Shown: piece after piece, positions 1-12,157 of the stretch
Layout of the letters: the number at the start of each line of letters is the position of its first letter
Position numbering within the stretch: the stretch's first letter is position 1
Assembly: GCA_029964075.1 (NCBI GenBank)
Contig: CM057149.1
Location: 6,086,465-6,150,464, forward strand
Reading direction: 5' to 3'
DNA length: 64,000 bases
DNA from: Patiria pectinifera
Lineage: Eukaryota > Echinodermata > Asteroidea > Valvatida > Asterinidae
Position numbers and translations under genes: made by a program
The notes under the pieces: model-generated
What the model was told of the DNA's origin: nothing
Database searches by the model: none
Seen by the model: only the letters and a program-made list of their open reading frames with translations

Positions 1-1018
1 TTCCGTAGTGAGAAACAAAAAAAGGCGGATTCGGAGAATATTTCGAACGTTCCAATAACCAAAATGTGCAATAGCACTGAAAAAAAAACAATCGGAAAAG
101 GTACAAAAGCTTTACTTTAAACTGTTTAATCTGTTTTTCGAATGTGCATGGTCAGGCAATTTTGGGATTTTAGTCATCCCCCAACCCCCCACTTCCGTTG
201 ATTGGACACAACATGGTATATACCATTTAATCGCGTGAACATGAGATAACATTTTAATCATTTTTATTTGCCACGTTTTGGAGAGTTTGGTTGTTCGGGA
301 AGTTCAATTTTTGTCATGAACTTATGAAATTGATTAACACAAGTACAACATGGTACTATCTTATTCGTGCGAACACGAGATAACAATTGTGAATCTTTTC
401 AATTGAACCATATCATGAACACAAAGGCAGACACACTCTAGTAGGAAAAAGTTACAATTGACGTAAAAGGAGAGATAGCAAGGTCGAAGAGGTTAATCCA
501 AAGTTTAATTGATTCTGTAAATATTTCTCAAACTTCCAAAAACAAACACGAAAAACGACCTTTGAGTTGTATAAAGCTTTATAAAGGCGCAGTTTTTCTG
601 TTTTTAGTTTTACACTATCATAGTGTTCCTGTTGCAAAGTGGTGCTAGGCCTTCGAAGTAAAACCCGGAAAAGGTAAGATCATGTTTCTACGCATTTGTA
701 CCGTATTATTTTGAACTAATGCTGCAGCCCAGTTGTTTAGTTCCTTATTGACAGAACCCCAAAGCGTGCTCCAAATCAGCCCTGGATCCAAATTGTTACC
801 TATTAATAATAATAATAATAATTACCGGCAATGGGGTAATAGGGAGACTTTCCCATAGACTTGTGCACAAAAAAATTCCGAATTAAATGTGCCCTAACCC
901 AATATTCCCTTGTCCTTTTTCCACGAATTTCGGTATTTTTACTAATGAGACCACGAGCAACAAATATAACCTAATTTCGACAGCAAAATTTTTCCTCTAA
1001 AGGGGGGCTGCGCCAATA

Positions 1019-1040
1019 GGGAGACACCTAGGTGTCTCCC
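1019..1040. repeat. Perfect 22-bp palindrome
   Basis: The sequence reads the same on both strands, with centre CACCTAGGTG flanked by GGGAGA and TCTCCC. The half-site GTGTCTCCCT recurs at about 1051 and 1083, so it may be the remnant of a short inverted repeat. No function can be assigned. Confidence 0.7.
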
Positions 1041-2000
1041 CATTAAGCCCGTGTCTCCCTACTATCGAAGTTTCTACGCTAACGTGTCTCCCTAATGGTA
1101 CATTTGTAGGAAAACCGTATTTATAAAGCGCCTTTTCCAAAGGATACAAAGCGCTAGGGGAGAATGCAACCCAAAACCTAAATGTGAATATCCAATGTAA
1201 GAGCATATAAATACATGTATTACAGCAGAATCAAATACAAATTAGAAGGTACGATTGAACAGATGTGTTTTTAACTGCTCTGGCAGATGAAGCGTTTGAT
1301 ATTGACACGATTTTCATATTCGAAAGGTTTTTGAGTGGCTGTCTCACCTCAGTGTGCACATGTTCTCTCGCAGTGAGATATTTATGAGATATTCTCTCAG
1401 TTATGTCCCCTTCGTATAGGCATTATGCGTTAAGGCGGGGTCAGAGGGCAGTGGCTCTGTATCGCCTGGATAGGTATGAGTAAACCCTTTGTGTATTCAT
1501 TGTAACAAAATTAAATTAAAGAAATTAAGAACACTCTCTAAGATACTTGCTGCGCATTAGATCTATTAAATGTTACCTATTGGAAATATCTGTATACGCT
1601 ATCCCCGTCTAACTACATCCAGAGCCCTCTAGAGCGAACAGTTGCTAAATATTTAAAGCAAATGTCAGTTTAACTAAAACAGACTATCAGCTTAAATTCC
1701 ATGCAAATCCTAATTGAAACGTGATCGATTATCTGTCACAGTTTTGGCGGATGCATGTCGGGAGGACAAAGGGGGCCAGGTCCCCGGGCCCCCTATTTTT
1801 GTTTCCATTTTTATTTGAAATCTATTGTTATTAGTCGATGCCGTAGTCTGTAGTCGTCCCCTTCCCCCGTGAAAAAAAGGTTCTGAATCAGCCGGTGTGA
1901 GAAACTGGATGCAATTTTGGCCTTAGTCGTTTCCAACACAATACGATTTAGGCCTATAAGGAAATGTAGATAAATGTATGCGTTCTCTCTGGTTATACTC

Positions 2001-2074
2001 ATGGGCGTCGGGGGGGGGGGGAGGGTGGTTAAGGGATTTGTCCCCCTCTGGAAAAAAATCATGGCGACGCCCAT
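2001..2074. mobile_element. Miniature foldback, 74 bp, termini ATGGGCGTCG / CGACGCCCAT
   Basis: Ten-base perfect terminal inverted repeats enclose a G-rich half (run of 11 G and GAGGG) and a matching CCCCCTC half. The flanks show no target duplication. The layout (GGGCGTCGGGGG ends, very short) resembles the G-rich miniature hAT-like remnants seen elsewhere in the window. Confidence 0.45.
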
Positions 2075-2226
2075 TTTGTTTTACCTCTCTATTTATGAAC
2101 ATGGACTCATAATTCACAAGAACATGTTCATTCCATATACAATACTAATCTTTCTTGAACCCCCTAAAAGAAAAGAAAACACTACGTCTCGTTGATGCTG
2201 TCACGATCAATGCATAATAGGCAACC

Positions 2227-5200
2227 ATGAACGGCTGGACAAGCCTGCTTCTTGTGGTGTGCTGTGGCGCACTTCATGTGATGGCTACAGAGCAGCCTGG
2301 TAAGTTTTACTCTTTGCCCCCAAATTTTGTCCACTTTTGTCGTGAGTGCTGTGGAAAGACAGCTCAAACAACTGGCTGTAAATCAACTCATCAAATGTCT
2401 ACCGACAATCCAACCGATAGTTGACCTGTATGGTGTACAATAAAGATCACTAAAAAGGCGTTATGTCTGTCCTAACCAGTGATCTTTATAGTACACTATA
2501 GACCCGTCTATAAGCCTCTGAATTCATGGCACCAAATTTTCTTTTTGTTTAAATTACACAAATCGAGGTCAAATTTTCACAAAACGATTATGTTCCCCCG
2601 AATGAGCAACTTTTTTCAACCAAACCTCATGTGACTTACCGCTACAGCTTAGTTGTTAACATTCAAGGCAGATCACCCAAAGTGTTTTCTCCTTCATGGT
2701 GTTGCAGTATTTTACACCATTATGCTGCTATGGCTTTCTTGACATGTTCCTTTGTATTTTTTTGCTTGTTTTGGAACCCCGTATACTTATATTTATTCAT
2801 ATTCCTTTAAAATTCATATTTAATTTTGATAGTCATTATAGTTTGTCATCCTCCGCTTTTGTTTAGCTTTCGCACTGTACTTGTTTGTATTCGTCCTTGT
2901 CTTCCATTATCTTCTTTGTTGTTATGTTCAGGGACTCGCAATCGACAAGCTGTGTTTTTGTGTGGGTCCCTGCATCTCTTGTTATTCCTATACTATTCTT
3001 ATCTTTATTTTCTAAAACCTATAATTTATTATAATAATTTCTGAGTACAAGTTGCTTTTTTATGCCTGAGATAAGTAAAGTGGGTAGGTCTGAGTGCTTT
3101 GTCAACCTCGTAACCAGTCGCCTTTACGTCGCTTTGCAGAAAATCACTTCAGCTATGTGCTTAATCAACACAAGCATTTGTGGGATCGCTTGGATGAGGA
3201 CGAGATCGCGAGGTTGGGGATCAAGATGCGAGCTGCAAATTACACGATTGGCTACCTGCCACAACCGTTAGACCACTTCGAGGTGCAGACCACGAGCCAG
3301 TACCAACAGAAGTATTATGTGGTTGATCAGTACTGGCGCAAACCTGACGGCCCAGTCTTCCTATACATTGGCGGGGAATGGACAATGAGTCCATATGAGT
3401 TCAGCAACGGTAATTTCTTGGATTTCTACCCTATTCCAACGTCAAAACGTGATCCCACTCTACCCCCTCTTCAACTTCATTAGAAACTGTTCATTTGTTT
3501 CGCGCTTCGTACCTTTTATTAGGCCATCAGCATCCGTCCAAAATGTTGGCCACCGTTTCAAATGAGGGGAATAATCGACATAGCAAGGTATACACAAATG
3601 AGGGGAATAATCGTCATAGCACTGAAGAGATATGGCAATGAACCTCTGGCCCGGACTTGGGCCTTCCAATTCTGAGCATGTTGGATGCAATGGTGTCATC
3701 TTCTTTGAGTGAGAATTCCTTGAAAAGTCAATGGTCAACCCACCGAAAAATGAAAATAAAGTAAAAGATGACATGTTGATTATCATTTTACTGTGCAGCT
3801 GAAATACCTGTGAGAGTTCTGAGTATTTGTAAAAGAATTTTGAAGTATGGGCATTTAGCACTTGTGTCTATGGGCATTTTATTGCACTGTTGCACCCATC
3901 ACGTCAGTGCAGCAAATAACAATCAGTGACTCATAGGTCTTGTATAAACTTTTTATCTCGCCGCTGACCTGGCAACCGATGAGGGCTCTCTTAAATTGAG
4001 TCTACCCGTGTCCTCTATTAGTTTATGTGCTGGGTAACAATTAAGTTAAAAAAGAATAAAAACCATTGCCATGCCCAGATACTAAATTATGAGAGAGAGG
4101 GAAAATAACACCGGATAACATTGTCTCAAGACAAAATTCAGGTATTTTTTTTCCACTCTAAAATCATTGACGGACTGTGTGTCACTCTCTGAAGGTCCAA
4201 TCGCCGATTTGGCTGTGACCGAGGGCGCCCTCATTCTGGCGGTAGAGCATCGATTCTATGGCATCATTCCACAGGAATACATGAAACTTGATCAGTTGAA
4301 CTACTTGTCGAGCCAGCAAGCGTAAGTCACACATGAAACATGTTTCAGATTTGAAACAAGGATCACCACTAATGTCAACGATCATTATCATCGTCATCAT
4401 CACCTTCGGTTAACAAAATTATGAACGGTCACCATGCGACTTTAATTAACAATTATTGTTGACTGCTGTGATGTGCGATATGACGTTTTGAACACCGGAG
4501 GGGGCATTATCACCCAAGGCGAATTGTGTTGTTATACCTCTGTCTTGGATTCTTTGGATTGTGATGTAAACATCACGAAAACAAACAGCAGTAAACACAA
4601 CAATCATGGCAATCGAACGTCAACTTACATGCATGTCGCGTGCTCGAAACAGCTGATCGTCTGCTAGTTCGCTGCTCATACTCATGTGTGCAAACATGGT
4701 GAAAATAGCGTGGGTACCAACGATACAAGCGTTTCACACCGTGCGTACCGTATGTACAATTAAAGTCAAAGCACATGCCTTGTGGGATATCACGTACGTG
4801 ATGTCCCATAGGGAGTATGCTATGACTTTTCATAAACTTAACACGTGATCATTCGAGGCCAATGAAAAAACAGTATTCAGGAAAGAGGTATAACAGCAAA
4901 AATTATAACACGGTTTGAGGGCAGCGCAGGCAGCCTATATTAGTTGACAAATTAGTCCCCGAGACGCATCCAGTCGTTCAAGCCTAAGGCACCATTCTGC
5001 CAACTTCCCATTGACGACACACTTCATTATAATAAACATGACTGCCATTTTGTACAGCAAACAAACTCTTCGTGTAGCGCATTAGTCCGTAAGATAGTTT
5101 CAAGACCACCTCGTATGACGACCAGTATAGTACGCTACCACTAGCTGTATTATTTTAAAGGATGGAATTTACGACCTTTCCCCGGCATCTAATAAGTAAT

Positions 5201-8200
5201 TTAGTTACGGTGCCCGCTGCTACATCAGGATCGAACCTGCTACCCGATCCCAGCAAGCTCAGTGGTCGAGTGGTATAGAAGTCCGCACTACTATAAGCAG
5301 GAGGTCGTGGGTTCGAGTCCCACCCGAGTCAAGCTTGTGACTTTTCTCGCAAATATAATAGGTATAAGGTCACCATCCTGGTTATATTGTTCTTATCGAG
5401 GTTGTGGAAGTACATCTCGCGGTCCATCTATCCGATATGCTTGCATTTTTTTAGGGGGGGGGGGGAACCATGTTATGATATCACCTTTAAATCCACCATC
5501 ATCAGATGAAGTATTACCTTCCTAGGTTCAACGATTTCATTTCACTTTCTGTATAGGCTTGCCGATCTTGTGTCATTCCATGCTTACGCCACCAAGACAT
5601 TTAAGCTGACAGAGAAGAACCTTTGGATAAGCTTTGGCTGTTCCTATCCCGGAGCGCTGACGGCGTGGTTCAGGCTTAAGGTACTTTGCCATGTTCAAAT
5701 TTTGAGGGGAGACGTGTGTTCAAATAACATCACGGTGTTATATTCCTACTATATACCTACGGAGTTCTATAGGTGCCATCCAAGGTGCTGAGATCCTGAC
5801 AATTTATCACGGGATGACAACATCTTTAATACACGAAAAATGTCGACATCCTGAGTTCACTTACTGCCGAATAAAGACATGTTTTAAGAGGGATACCAAC
5901 ATACTCAGATACTTTATCACGGATTGCACAATTCTGAAAGTAGGATTCCCAACATCGTGAGACAGTATATCACGGGATGACGACATCTTGAAAGTAGGAT
6001 GTCGACATCCCGAGATGATTTATCAAGAGATTATCTCATCTTAAAAGTAGGATACCTTCATCAACTCCGAAATGGCACACTCGTGGCTTGTGTTGCCATT
6101 TTGCAAAAGGCTGGTTGAGCGCAAATATTGCTGTTGTGATTTTGAATTTAGGTGGCGGGATTCACAAATAGTACGTCATGCATATAAGGTCCACACATTA
6201 GGAGAAAAGCGTCCGAATGTTCCAGGATTCACTGTTAGCTACCTGTCCCCATATTACACTGGGGACAGGGAACCAGACTTATTTTGTGGGTATAAAGCAT
6301 ACCGCTCAAATTTCAGTAGGTGTAGTAACTAGGTAAATAATTTTGGAAAACTATATTGCAACTTGTTAACTTGCTTCACTATAAACTCAAAATCACCTCT
6401 GTTCGTCCCCTCAACGTAGATTCCTTATAGTGCCCCCACTGATCGAACTTGGCGAAGTAGTTAAAGGAGCACTGAGATGCACGTGCGACAAGTATAATGC
6501 CATGCCCAGCAGCGATATAAATAGGATTCAACTTCTAGGGGCACCTGGAATGGGGTGCATAATTTTTTTTTCAAGGGGGCACTGAAGGCAAATGATATGT
6601 ATATTTTTTTATTCTTTGTTCAATTCAAGATTTTAAACGGGGAGACATCTATTGTGGGGGCACCCCCCCCCCTCCGTGGGCCCCAGTACTTACGCCACTG
6701 GCCACGCCCCATGCAGTAATGACGATCCAGTTTCCATGACATGAATTCTGAAACAAGCGATCCTTCAACTCTAATCCCGACTTTTGCTCCATAGTACCCT
6801 CACTTAGTGCATGGGGCCGTCTCGTCATCTGGTCCGGTGCGCGCCGCAGCCAACTTCAGAGAGTACAACGAGGTAGTGACGTCAGCATTCAGCGACCCTG
6901 TCGCACTGGGATCTGAACAAGTACGTGTCTAAAGTCATTCAACAAAAATTAAAGAGTCCCTTTTTTCTTCTCCAATTAAGCGTCTCCTTAGGATGCTATG
7001 GTGGGGAGTGTGACCTAGTGTGGTTAAGGTTCGTGACTCATGATTAGAAGGTCAGAGGTTCGAATTCAGCTGCTGTTACAGGTGTTTTGTCCTTGGGCAA
7101 GCCACTTCACTCCCACTTGCCTCCCTCCACCCAGGAGTATAAATGGGTACCAGTATTAGCTGGGGAGTAACCTGCGACGGAATAGCATCCCATCCATGCA
7201 GATGGGAGTAGAAATATTCTCAGTCTTTTCATGCTACTGCAACCGGAGATAAACGCCGGCCTGATGGGCCATTCGCGCATGACGGACTTTACTTGCTTTT
7301 ACTTTGTAGGATACTGGAAATATTCTGCCTAAATTTAAATCATGTAAAACAATTTCAATTTTCCCAAAATTTTGTTCTAATGATAAAGTGCAGTTTCTCA
7401 TTTTTTCTCTAAATTAAGTCATATCATTATTCTAATAAGTAGGCTACCTCAATAAAATTGGTGATGTTTGTTATAAAATTTCCCTGGCTGCATGGTCATA
7501 CGCCTATTCAAATGCTAGTTCGAGCGAGAGGTTAACCATAATCATTTCGACTATCTTCGCCTAGAACCCACGCTGGTCATATCAATTTGACAAGCGAGTA
7601 ATGTTGTTGATTTTTCGTTACCCGCTTACCTTTTGTTGCATCGATGGGAGGCCTACCAAAAGCCGTGCGCATTAATGCACGACCCCCCCCCCCTAAAATA
7701 AAATCGGAATGACATTTTTACCTTTGTTTCAGTAGAGACGCTCGCACGTTGCTTCACGTGCGCAGGTGTAAGTTATGTCGAAGCTCAATCATCAGATGAC
7801 TTACATCCTCGATCGAACTTGCTTTAAATTACCGGTATCAAATAAGATCTATATCACTATAGAGTCTTGAGCGATTTTCTTTGGTTGTTGCAGTGCGTTT
7901 CGCGTATCAAGTCAGCATTCCAGGCAGTGGGCACGATGCTGGCAAACGAACAATGGAGTGAGCTTCAGCAGGCCTTCAATATCTGCCTCCCTCTAACGGA
8001 CATCAACGACAGGAAGATGTTTGCAAGTACCCTGCAGAACACTTTCATGGGTGCTGCGCAGTACAATGTTCTCTATGCGAGCACACGGCCAACAGTTGGA
8101 GGTATCTGCAACATCATGACCAACGAGTCGTTTTCGGAACCTCTTGACGCGCTGAAGGCCGTGTATTTCCAACACGTAAGTCGACTTTAATAAGGGAATA

Positions 8201-11200
8201 AAACGCTTGGCCGGTTTTAAACAGGTACGTTGAATTTAAGACCGGCGTTGGGACTGGACGCTGATAATGGCCCTAGCCGAAGGCGAGGGACATTGAGCCT
8301 AACGGCGACCTGGCCCCAAGCTAGTTTTAAACGTACTTGTTTAATACCGGCCAAGCACAACTTAATTCCCATTCATAACTACCTTTGGGTCAAAAAGTCA
8401 AAACAATAAAATATTATACATTTCCAACGATTTCGTTCAACAAATTTATTTCATGTTCTTTTAAACACCCTTGTAGCTATGTTATGGGATGCGCCTCTCG
8501 CGAGTGATGTCAGTCCGCGTGGTGCGCACTATAATGTGCGGTGAGGTGCAGAACGCAGCGGTGACGGTGTAGTGTAAATTTGTGAACGAAATAACGGTAT
8601 TGATCTCCATAAACGCGCTAGACAGCGTTTGGACGTGACTAGACTGTGAACGTTCACCAATAAAAGGGTAAAATGGACCATATTTCAAAGCGGTCAAAAT
8701 TTCAAGTGACACCGGAAAAGTGTTTAAAACCAGCCAGCCGGTGTGTTATCAACGGTTTAAAACCACCCACGTGACGGACTCCCGACCAATGGGCTCCTTG
8801 CGTCAACAAAGCGAGCATGGGTGATCGAACAATTGTCAATCGATAAAGGTTAATTAAAGACGCCTTATACGAAACGACACTTAATTTATATTCGATCATT
8901 TTAAGATCAACACATTATTAATAAGGAACTTTAAATTCAAATTCATAAAGACAGTTTACCCATTTCTATCCGCTCTGTTCACGAGTACCCCCTCACCGGC
9001 AGGGAAAGTACAATTGGGGGTGACCGACCGACGCCATTTAGCCTGAATGCAGTTTTGCCGCAACGCGCGGCCGTACCACTAGCACATTGTACATTACTGG
9101 TGTGCGTGTATCGCACACAAAGTACAAGGAACGGTGCGCGTCAACCAGCTAAATGTCCCGTCATTGCTAGGTCAAAGGGCGCCCTCTTTTGTTGGCGCAA
9201 TGAGCCTATATTATGTGGCGGCCGCCACATAATAAGTGGCGGTCGCCACACAATAAGTGGCGGCAACTGTACAAAAAATATTTTCACACAAATATATTCA
9301 GACTTATTCAGTGGCACTATCCGTCTTCCGTATGCATGCGTTTCGTTTCCATATGATTTGAAATCTATCAAAAATTTGGTAAACAATTTTTCTTTCTCAA
9401 TTTCCACCTGGATCTGTAGAAAACGAATATGTTGTATATTTGTATAGGTCGTCAGTGGACCCATATGCACAGACGTTTCGTACAGTAACTTCATCAACTT
9501 CTACCGCAACGACTCCTACGTGACGTCTTCACGACCATGGCTGTATCAGACGTGCACGGAGTATGGCTATTGTAAGTGACAAATTCTTATCATCTATAAA
9601 AAAAATGGTATCAATAGACTGCCATGCACGAGGACGACGATCCCGGTCCGGGTGATGAGGGGACTGACCCAAGTAATTTTTGCGAAAATGAAAATGCACT
9701 GTTCCCGATAAGTGTATAGCGCGATCGCGATGCTTGTGTACATGTGTTTCCGACTACATGTAAAGACTAACAAGTCTTTTAAGACTCATTTCTTGAGCTC
9801 CGGTTACATTGTTTTGTTTGCCATTTTTAGACCAGACGTGCGACGCCGACACCAACTGTATGTTTCTGGATCTTGTGGATCTTGACCTGTGGCTTCAAGT
9901 ATGCAAGGATATCTTTGGAATGGAGCTTGGATCCGAGGTGCTGGATCACGTCGACTTCACTAACTCGTACTACGGCGCTGATAAACCCTGGGGATCCAGG
10001 ATAGTGTTCGCGAATGGTAGGTTCAAACAGCCATTATTGGGGGCGCCCCAACCGACGCCATCTTTTGGTATAAATTATGATCTCCAAGTGTACAAATCTG
10101 CAAAGCTCATTGGCCATTGCTCGCTGTAGGCGCATTTGAAGCCACGCGCTGGTTCCGATCCCCTCCGCTCCAATAATGTGTCGGGAACCAGTATATAACC
10201 ACTGTAACTAAAAACATTTGAATAGAAAAGAATGAAAGTTTAAATAAGTTTTGTCTAAACATAACAGAATTTAGTATAAAAATATTTACGTCATAATTAT
10301 CTTTTTATTTGAAAAATGAATAGATTTAATAAAGTATCAAGTTGTACAACCCACGGCCTCCGGATCAACGTGTGAAGACTGCTATACAGCATTGTCCGTG
10401 CACCCGGGCCGTACCGGTATCTTGAGAGTACAGAAAACGAAAAGAAATGGGACTTGATCTAAGATGCAAAAAATAAAATGCAAATTGGACGCATGCGCAA
10501 GTGTTTTGCAAAACCGGTCTTCGAATGCAAAGCTGTAATACTTGAGTTGTATGAATACAATATATGGCCGAGTAAAGTGTCCAAGTAAAGTGTGGGGAAA
10601 AGGCAAAGTTTACGGTTACATTAGGATAGATTTGTTAACAATTCCGTTGCTATGGGAGTGGTAATATGGCGGAAGGCGACTTCACTTCTAACAGCCCGAT
10701 GGGCGATCCAAATTTTTATTTTATAGAGATCAGTAGTATAAATCTGAAAAAAAACTCGCTTTGGATTTGATCCAGATTCCGGGTTCTGGGTCAAATCCAA
10801 CACTTTTTAGAGCGTATGTTTCTATAAGTTTAATTGAAGGATGAAGTATAGACACAATTTAGTTGCAGTGTACGTGATGTTTTAGTATATATACTCATTT
10901 AATACGTTCGCAGAAAATGGCGTCATTATAGGCCTACAGAAACCGTTTTTGATGTCTAAGAAAAGGAAATTTAGCAACGAAACTTTGTAACCATCGAGAT
11001 AATATTTGATGTATTGCTGCATCGTGCGAGTTTTGCGGTGAATGACGTGTTATTATGATTATCCACTTTTTCTCATCGACCTTTGACCTGTGTCAACATT
11101 GCACTCTTTATATCTCTCGATCGCCATTCTTGTCGACAGGTGATCTCGATCCATGGCATGCACTCGGCGTCAAAGACAATCTGTCTGAGTCTATGCAGGC

Positions 11201-12066
11201 AGTAATGATCAGAGGTGGATCGCACTGCCAGGATACCAGCGCATCTACCAGTTACGACACAGAGGCACTCAAAGCTGGAAGAATCGTAAGTTCTATAATA
11301 GCCTTAGCACTATGAAATCGGATGTTTTTTTGGTATTTTCGAAACACGTGTGTAGACCTTGTAGACACCACATTTAAAATTCCTGCATCATTTGGGGCTA
11401 ACAGGTCTGTTCGGAAATACTGAACAATTTGATGTCTGTTTTAACTTTTGGCGTTATTTTGTGGGATTTTTGTTGATGTCAAAGTGTCAGAAAGTTTTAC
11501 CAATCGCTAACTGTTTTGGCGGGAAAGTAGCTGACTAACATAGCAACAGCGCCCTCCTGGATCCAGAAAAAGTATATCCACGTAAAAAGCAGAGAAACGA
11601 TTGCGCTAAGGGCCATTTTTCCAGAACCCCGGCTTCGATTCCGTCTCCGGCTCCATGCAGTTGCTTTGCCAAACTGCATGCCTGAAGCCAGAGACGGAGT
11701 CGAAGGTTTTGGGGAAACCGCCAAGATGGAATCCTATTCAAAATAGTTCAGTAGCATCGTGTACCAATGCCATTTAAAGAGGATTTGGGTGTTCGTGTAA
11801 CAGTAGTTTCAAAGATTCCTTTTGTTTGGCGCTTCATCTGTGTCTTTCTTATCCCTTGGCTGGAATTTTCCTTTAAAATGTCCCCCTCCACTATTATCTT
11901 TTTTTTTCAGGCCATCAAAAATGAAGTCAAGAAGTGGCTGGCGAGTCCGGGGTACTATCAGCCTGAGCCTGAGGAATGCCCCTCATCGGCCGACCCGCTC
12001 GGGCGCTCTTTCCAACCCGCGCTGATCATGCTCGGAGTTTTCTTGGGCGGATGCTTGAAACGTTAA
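2227..12066 (+). CDS. S28 serine carboxypeptidase, PRSS16/PRCP-like (10 exons, 537 aa)
   Basis: Exons: 2227-2299, 3140-3409, 4195-4321, 5557-5680, 6795-6920, 7894-8175, 9448-9571, 9831-10016, 11140-11285, 11911-12066. All introns are GT-AG, phases agree, and the 1614 nt close on TAA. The start ATG follows ACC and opens a hydrophobic signal peptide (residues 1 to about 20), so the product is secreted or lysosomal. Family landmarks in order: GPVFLYIGGE, AVEHRFYG, the nucleophile elbow FGCSYPG with Ser186, SSSGPVRA, NSYYGADKPWGS, GDLDPWH with Asp441, and GGSHC with His466, which completes the Ser-Asp-His triad. S28 enzymes cleave after proline (PRCP, DPP7) or process peptides for presentation (PRSS16); the GSH and DPWH context fits the PRSS16 branch best. 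Length matches the family (about 500). Odd points: the usual Gly before the nucleophile is Cys185, and the C-terminus ends in a hydrophobic stretch (PALIMLGVFLGGCLKR). The substrate cannot be read from the sequence. Confidence 0.93.
2435..2494. repeat. Hairpin in S28 intron 1
   Basis: Inverted arms GTACAATAAAGATCACT and AGTGATCTTTATAGTAC lie about 25 bases apart. The hairpin is intronic and no mobile-element termini were recognised. Confidence 0.5.
5265..5336 (+). repeat. tRNA-like sequence (SINE head or tRNA pseudogene)
   Basis: An A-box-like TGGTCGAGTGG is followed by a perfect B box, GGTTCGAGTCC, inside a good T stem and loop (GTGGG TTCGAGT CCCAC). The acceptor stem does not pair well (5' side AGCTCAG against CCGAGTC) and the anticodon arm is irregular, so a working tRNA is unlikely. 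It sits in S28 intron 3. Confidence 0.5.
5795..6065. repeat. Degenerate tandem repeat, period about 60 bp
   Basis: About four imperfect copies of a unit containing TTTATCACGGGATGACGACA, then TCTTGAAAGTAGGATGTCGA, then CATCCCGAGA. Each unit is partly self-complementary (GGGATGACGACATC against GATGTCGACATCCC). It lies in S28 intron 4 and looks like a decayed minisatellite. Confidence 0.6.
6560..6705. mobile_element. hAT-like element fragment (3' end)
   Basis: The right end GGCCCCAGTACTTACGCCAC TG matches the CAGTGGCGTAA-type terminus of the hAT-like element at 19248-19635. A C-rich run precedes it. The left end was not found, so this is a truncated copy in S28 intron 4. Confidence 0.4.
7012..7316 (+). 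mobile_element. tRNA-derived SINE, full-length-looking
   Basis: The head has an A-box-like GTGGTTAAGGTTCG and a B box AGGTTCGAATTC. The central part reads CCTTGGGCAAGCCACTTCAC and CACCCAGGAGTATAAATGGG. The end is a pyrimidine-rich tail (TTTACTTGCTTTTACTTTG). Parts of the head recur on the minus strand in intron 5 of the sialyltransferase gene, and the central domain recurs in the SINE at 50953-51303. It lies in S28 intron 5. Confidence 0.75.
8191..8370. mobile_element. Foldback element beside the exon 6 donor
   Basis: Arms GGGAATAAAACGCTTGGCCG and CGGCCAAGCACAACTTAATT CCC, followed inward by a second pair (GTTTTAAACAGGTACGT and ACGTACTTGTTTAATAC), form a 180-bp foldback. It begins 15 bp after the splice donor of S28 exon 6 (8175). 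A diverged half-copy is at about 33372. Confidence 0.6.
9209..9234. repeat. Perfect 26-bp palindrome centred on GCGGCCGC
   Basis: The 13-base half TATTATGTGGCGG is mirrored exactly, and the motif AAGTGGCGG(T)CGCCACA(C/T)AATAAGTGGCGG continues to about 9263. The preceding GGGCGCCCTCTTTTGTTGGC also occurs at about 54331, so this is probably the edge of a dispersed repeat. It lies in S28 intron 6. Confidence 0.6.
11610..11722. repeat. GC-rich hairpin in S28 intron 9
   Basis: GGCTTCGATTCCGTCTCCGG and GCCAGAGACGGAGTCGAAGG are inverted, with TGCAGTTGC and AACTGCATG nearer the centre. It could be a small foldback transposon, but termini and target duplication are unclear. Confidence 0.5.
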
Positions 12067-12114
12067 ATTGGTTCTCCAACAAACAAAGAGCTATGTTTGT
12101 GAATATAAGATATG

Positions 12115-12120
12115 ATTAAA
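12115..12120 (+). terminator. Candidate polyadenylation signal (ATTAAA) for the S28 gene
   Basis: ATTAAA lies 49 bases after the stop codon. A second candidate, AATAAA at 12574-12579, would place the Harbinger-type MITE at 12158-12511 inside the 3' untranslated region. Neither can be chosen without transcript data. Confidence 0.35.
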
Positions 12121-12157
12121 TGCCTAAGCCGATTATTTTTTTCACGAACACACCTTA

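Larger units (their letters stand above)
1..2226. other. Intergenic, no gene seen
   Basis: No open frame here resembles a protein. Contents: a degenerate direct repeat around 207-255 and 336-385 (ACAACATGGTA ... GAACA.GAGATAACA), an (AAT)n microsatellite at 801-823, a perfect 22-bp palindrome at 1019-1040 centred on CACCTAGGTG, and a GC-rich mini foldback at 2001-2074. No convincing TATA box or initiator could be assigned for the S28 gene that starts at 2227. Confidence 0.6.

Noticed and set aside
5265..5336. A functional tRNA gene
   Set aside because: Good B box and T arm, but the acceptor and anticodon stems do not pair properly. It is better read as a SINE head or pseudogene.
9055..9497. 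Overlapping 130- and 118-codon frames on both strands before S28 exon 7
   Set aside because: They overlap a perfect palindrome and intron sequence. Only 9448-9571 fits the S28 alignment and phases.
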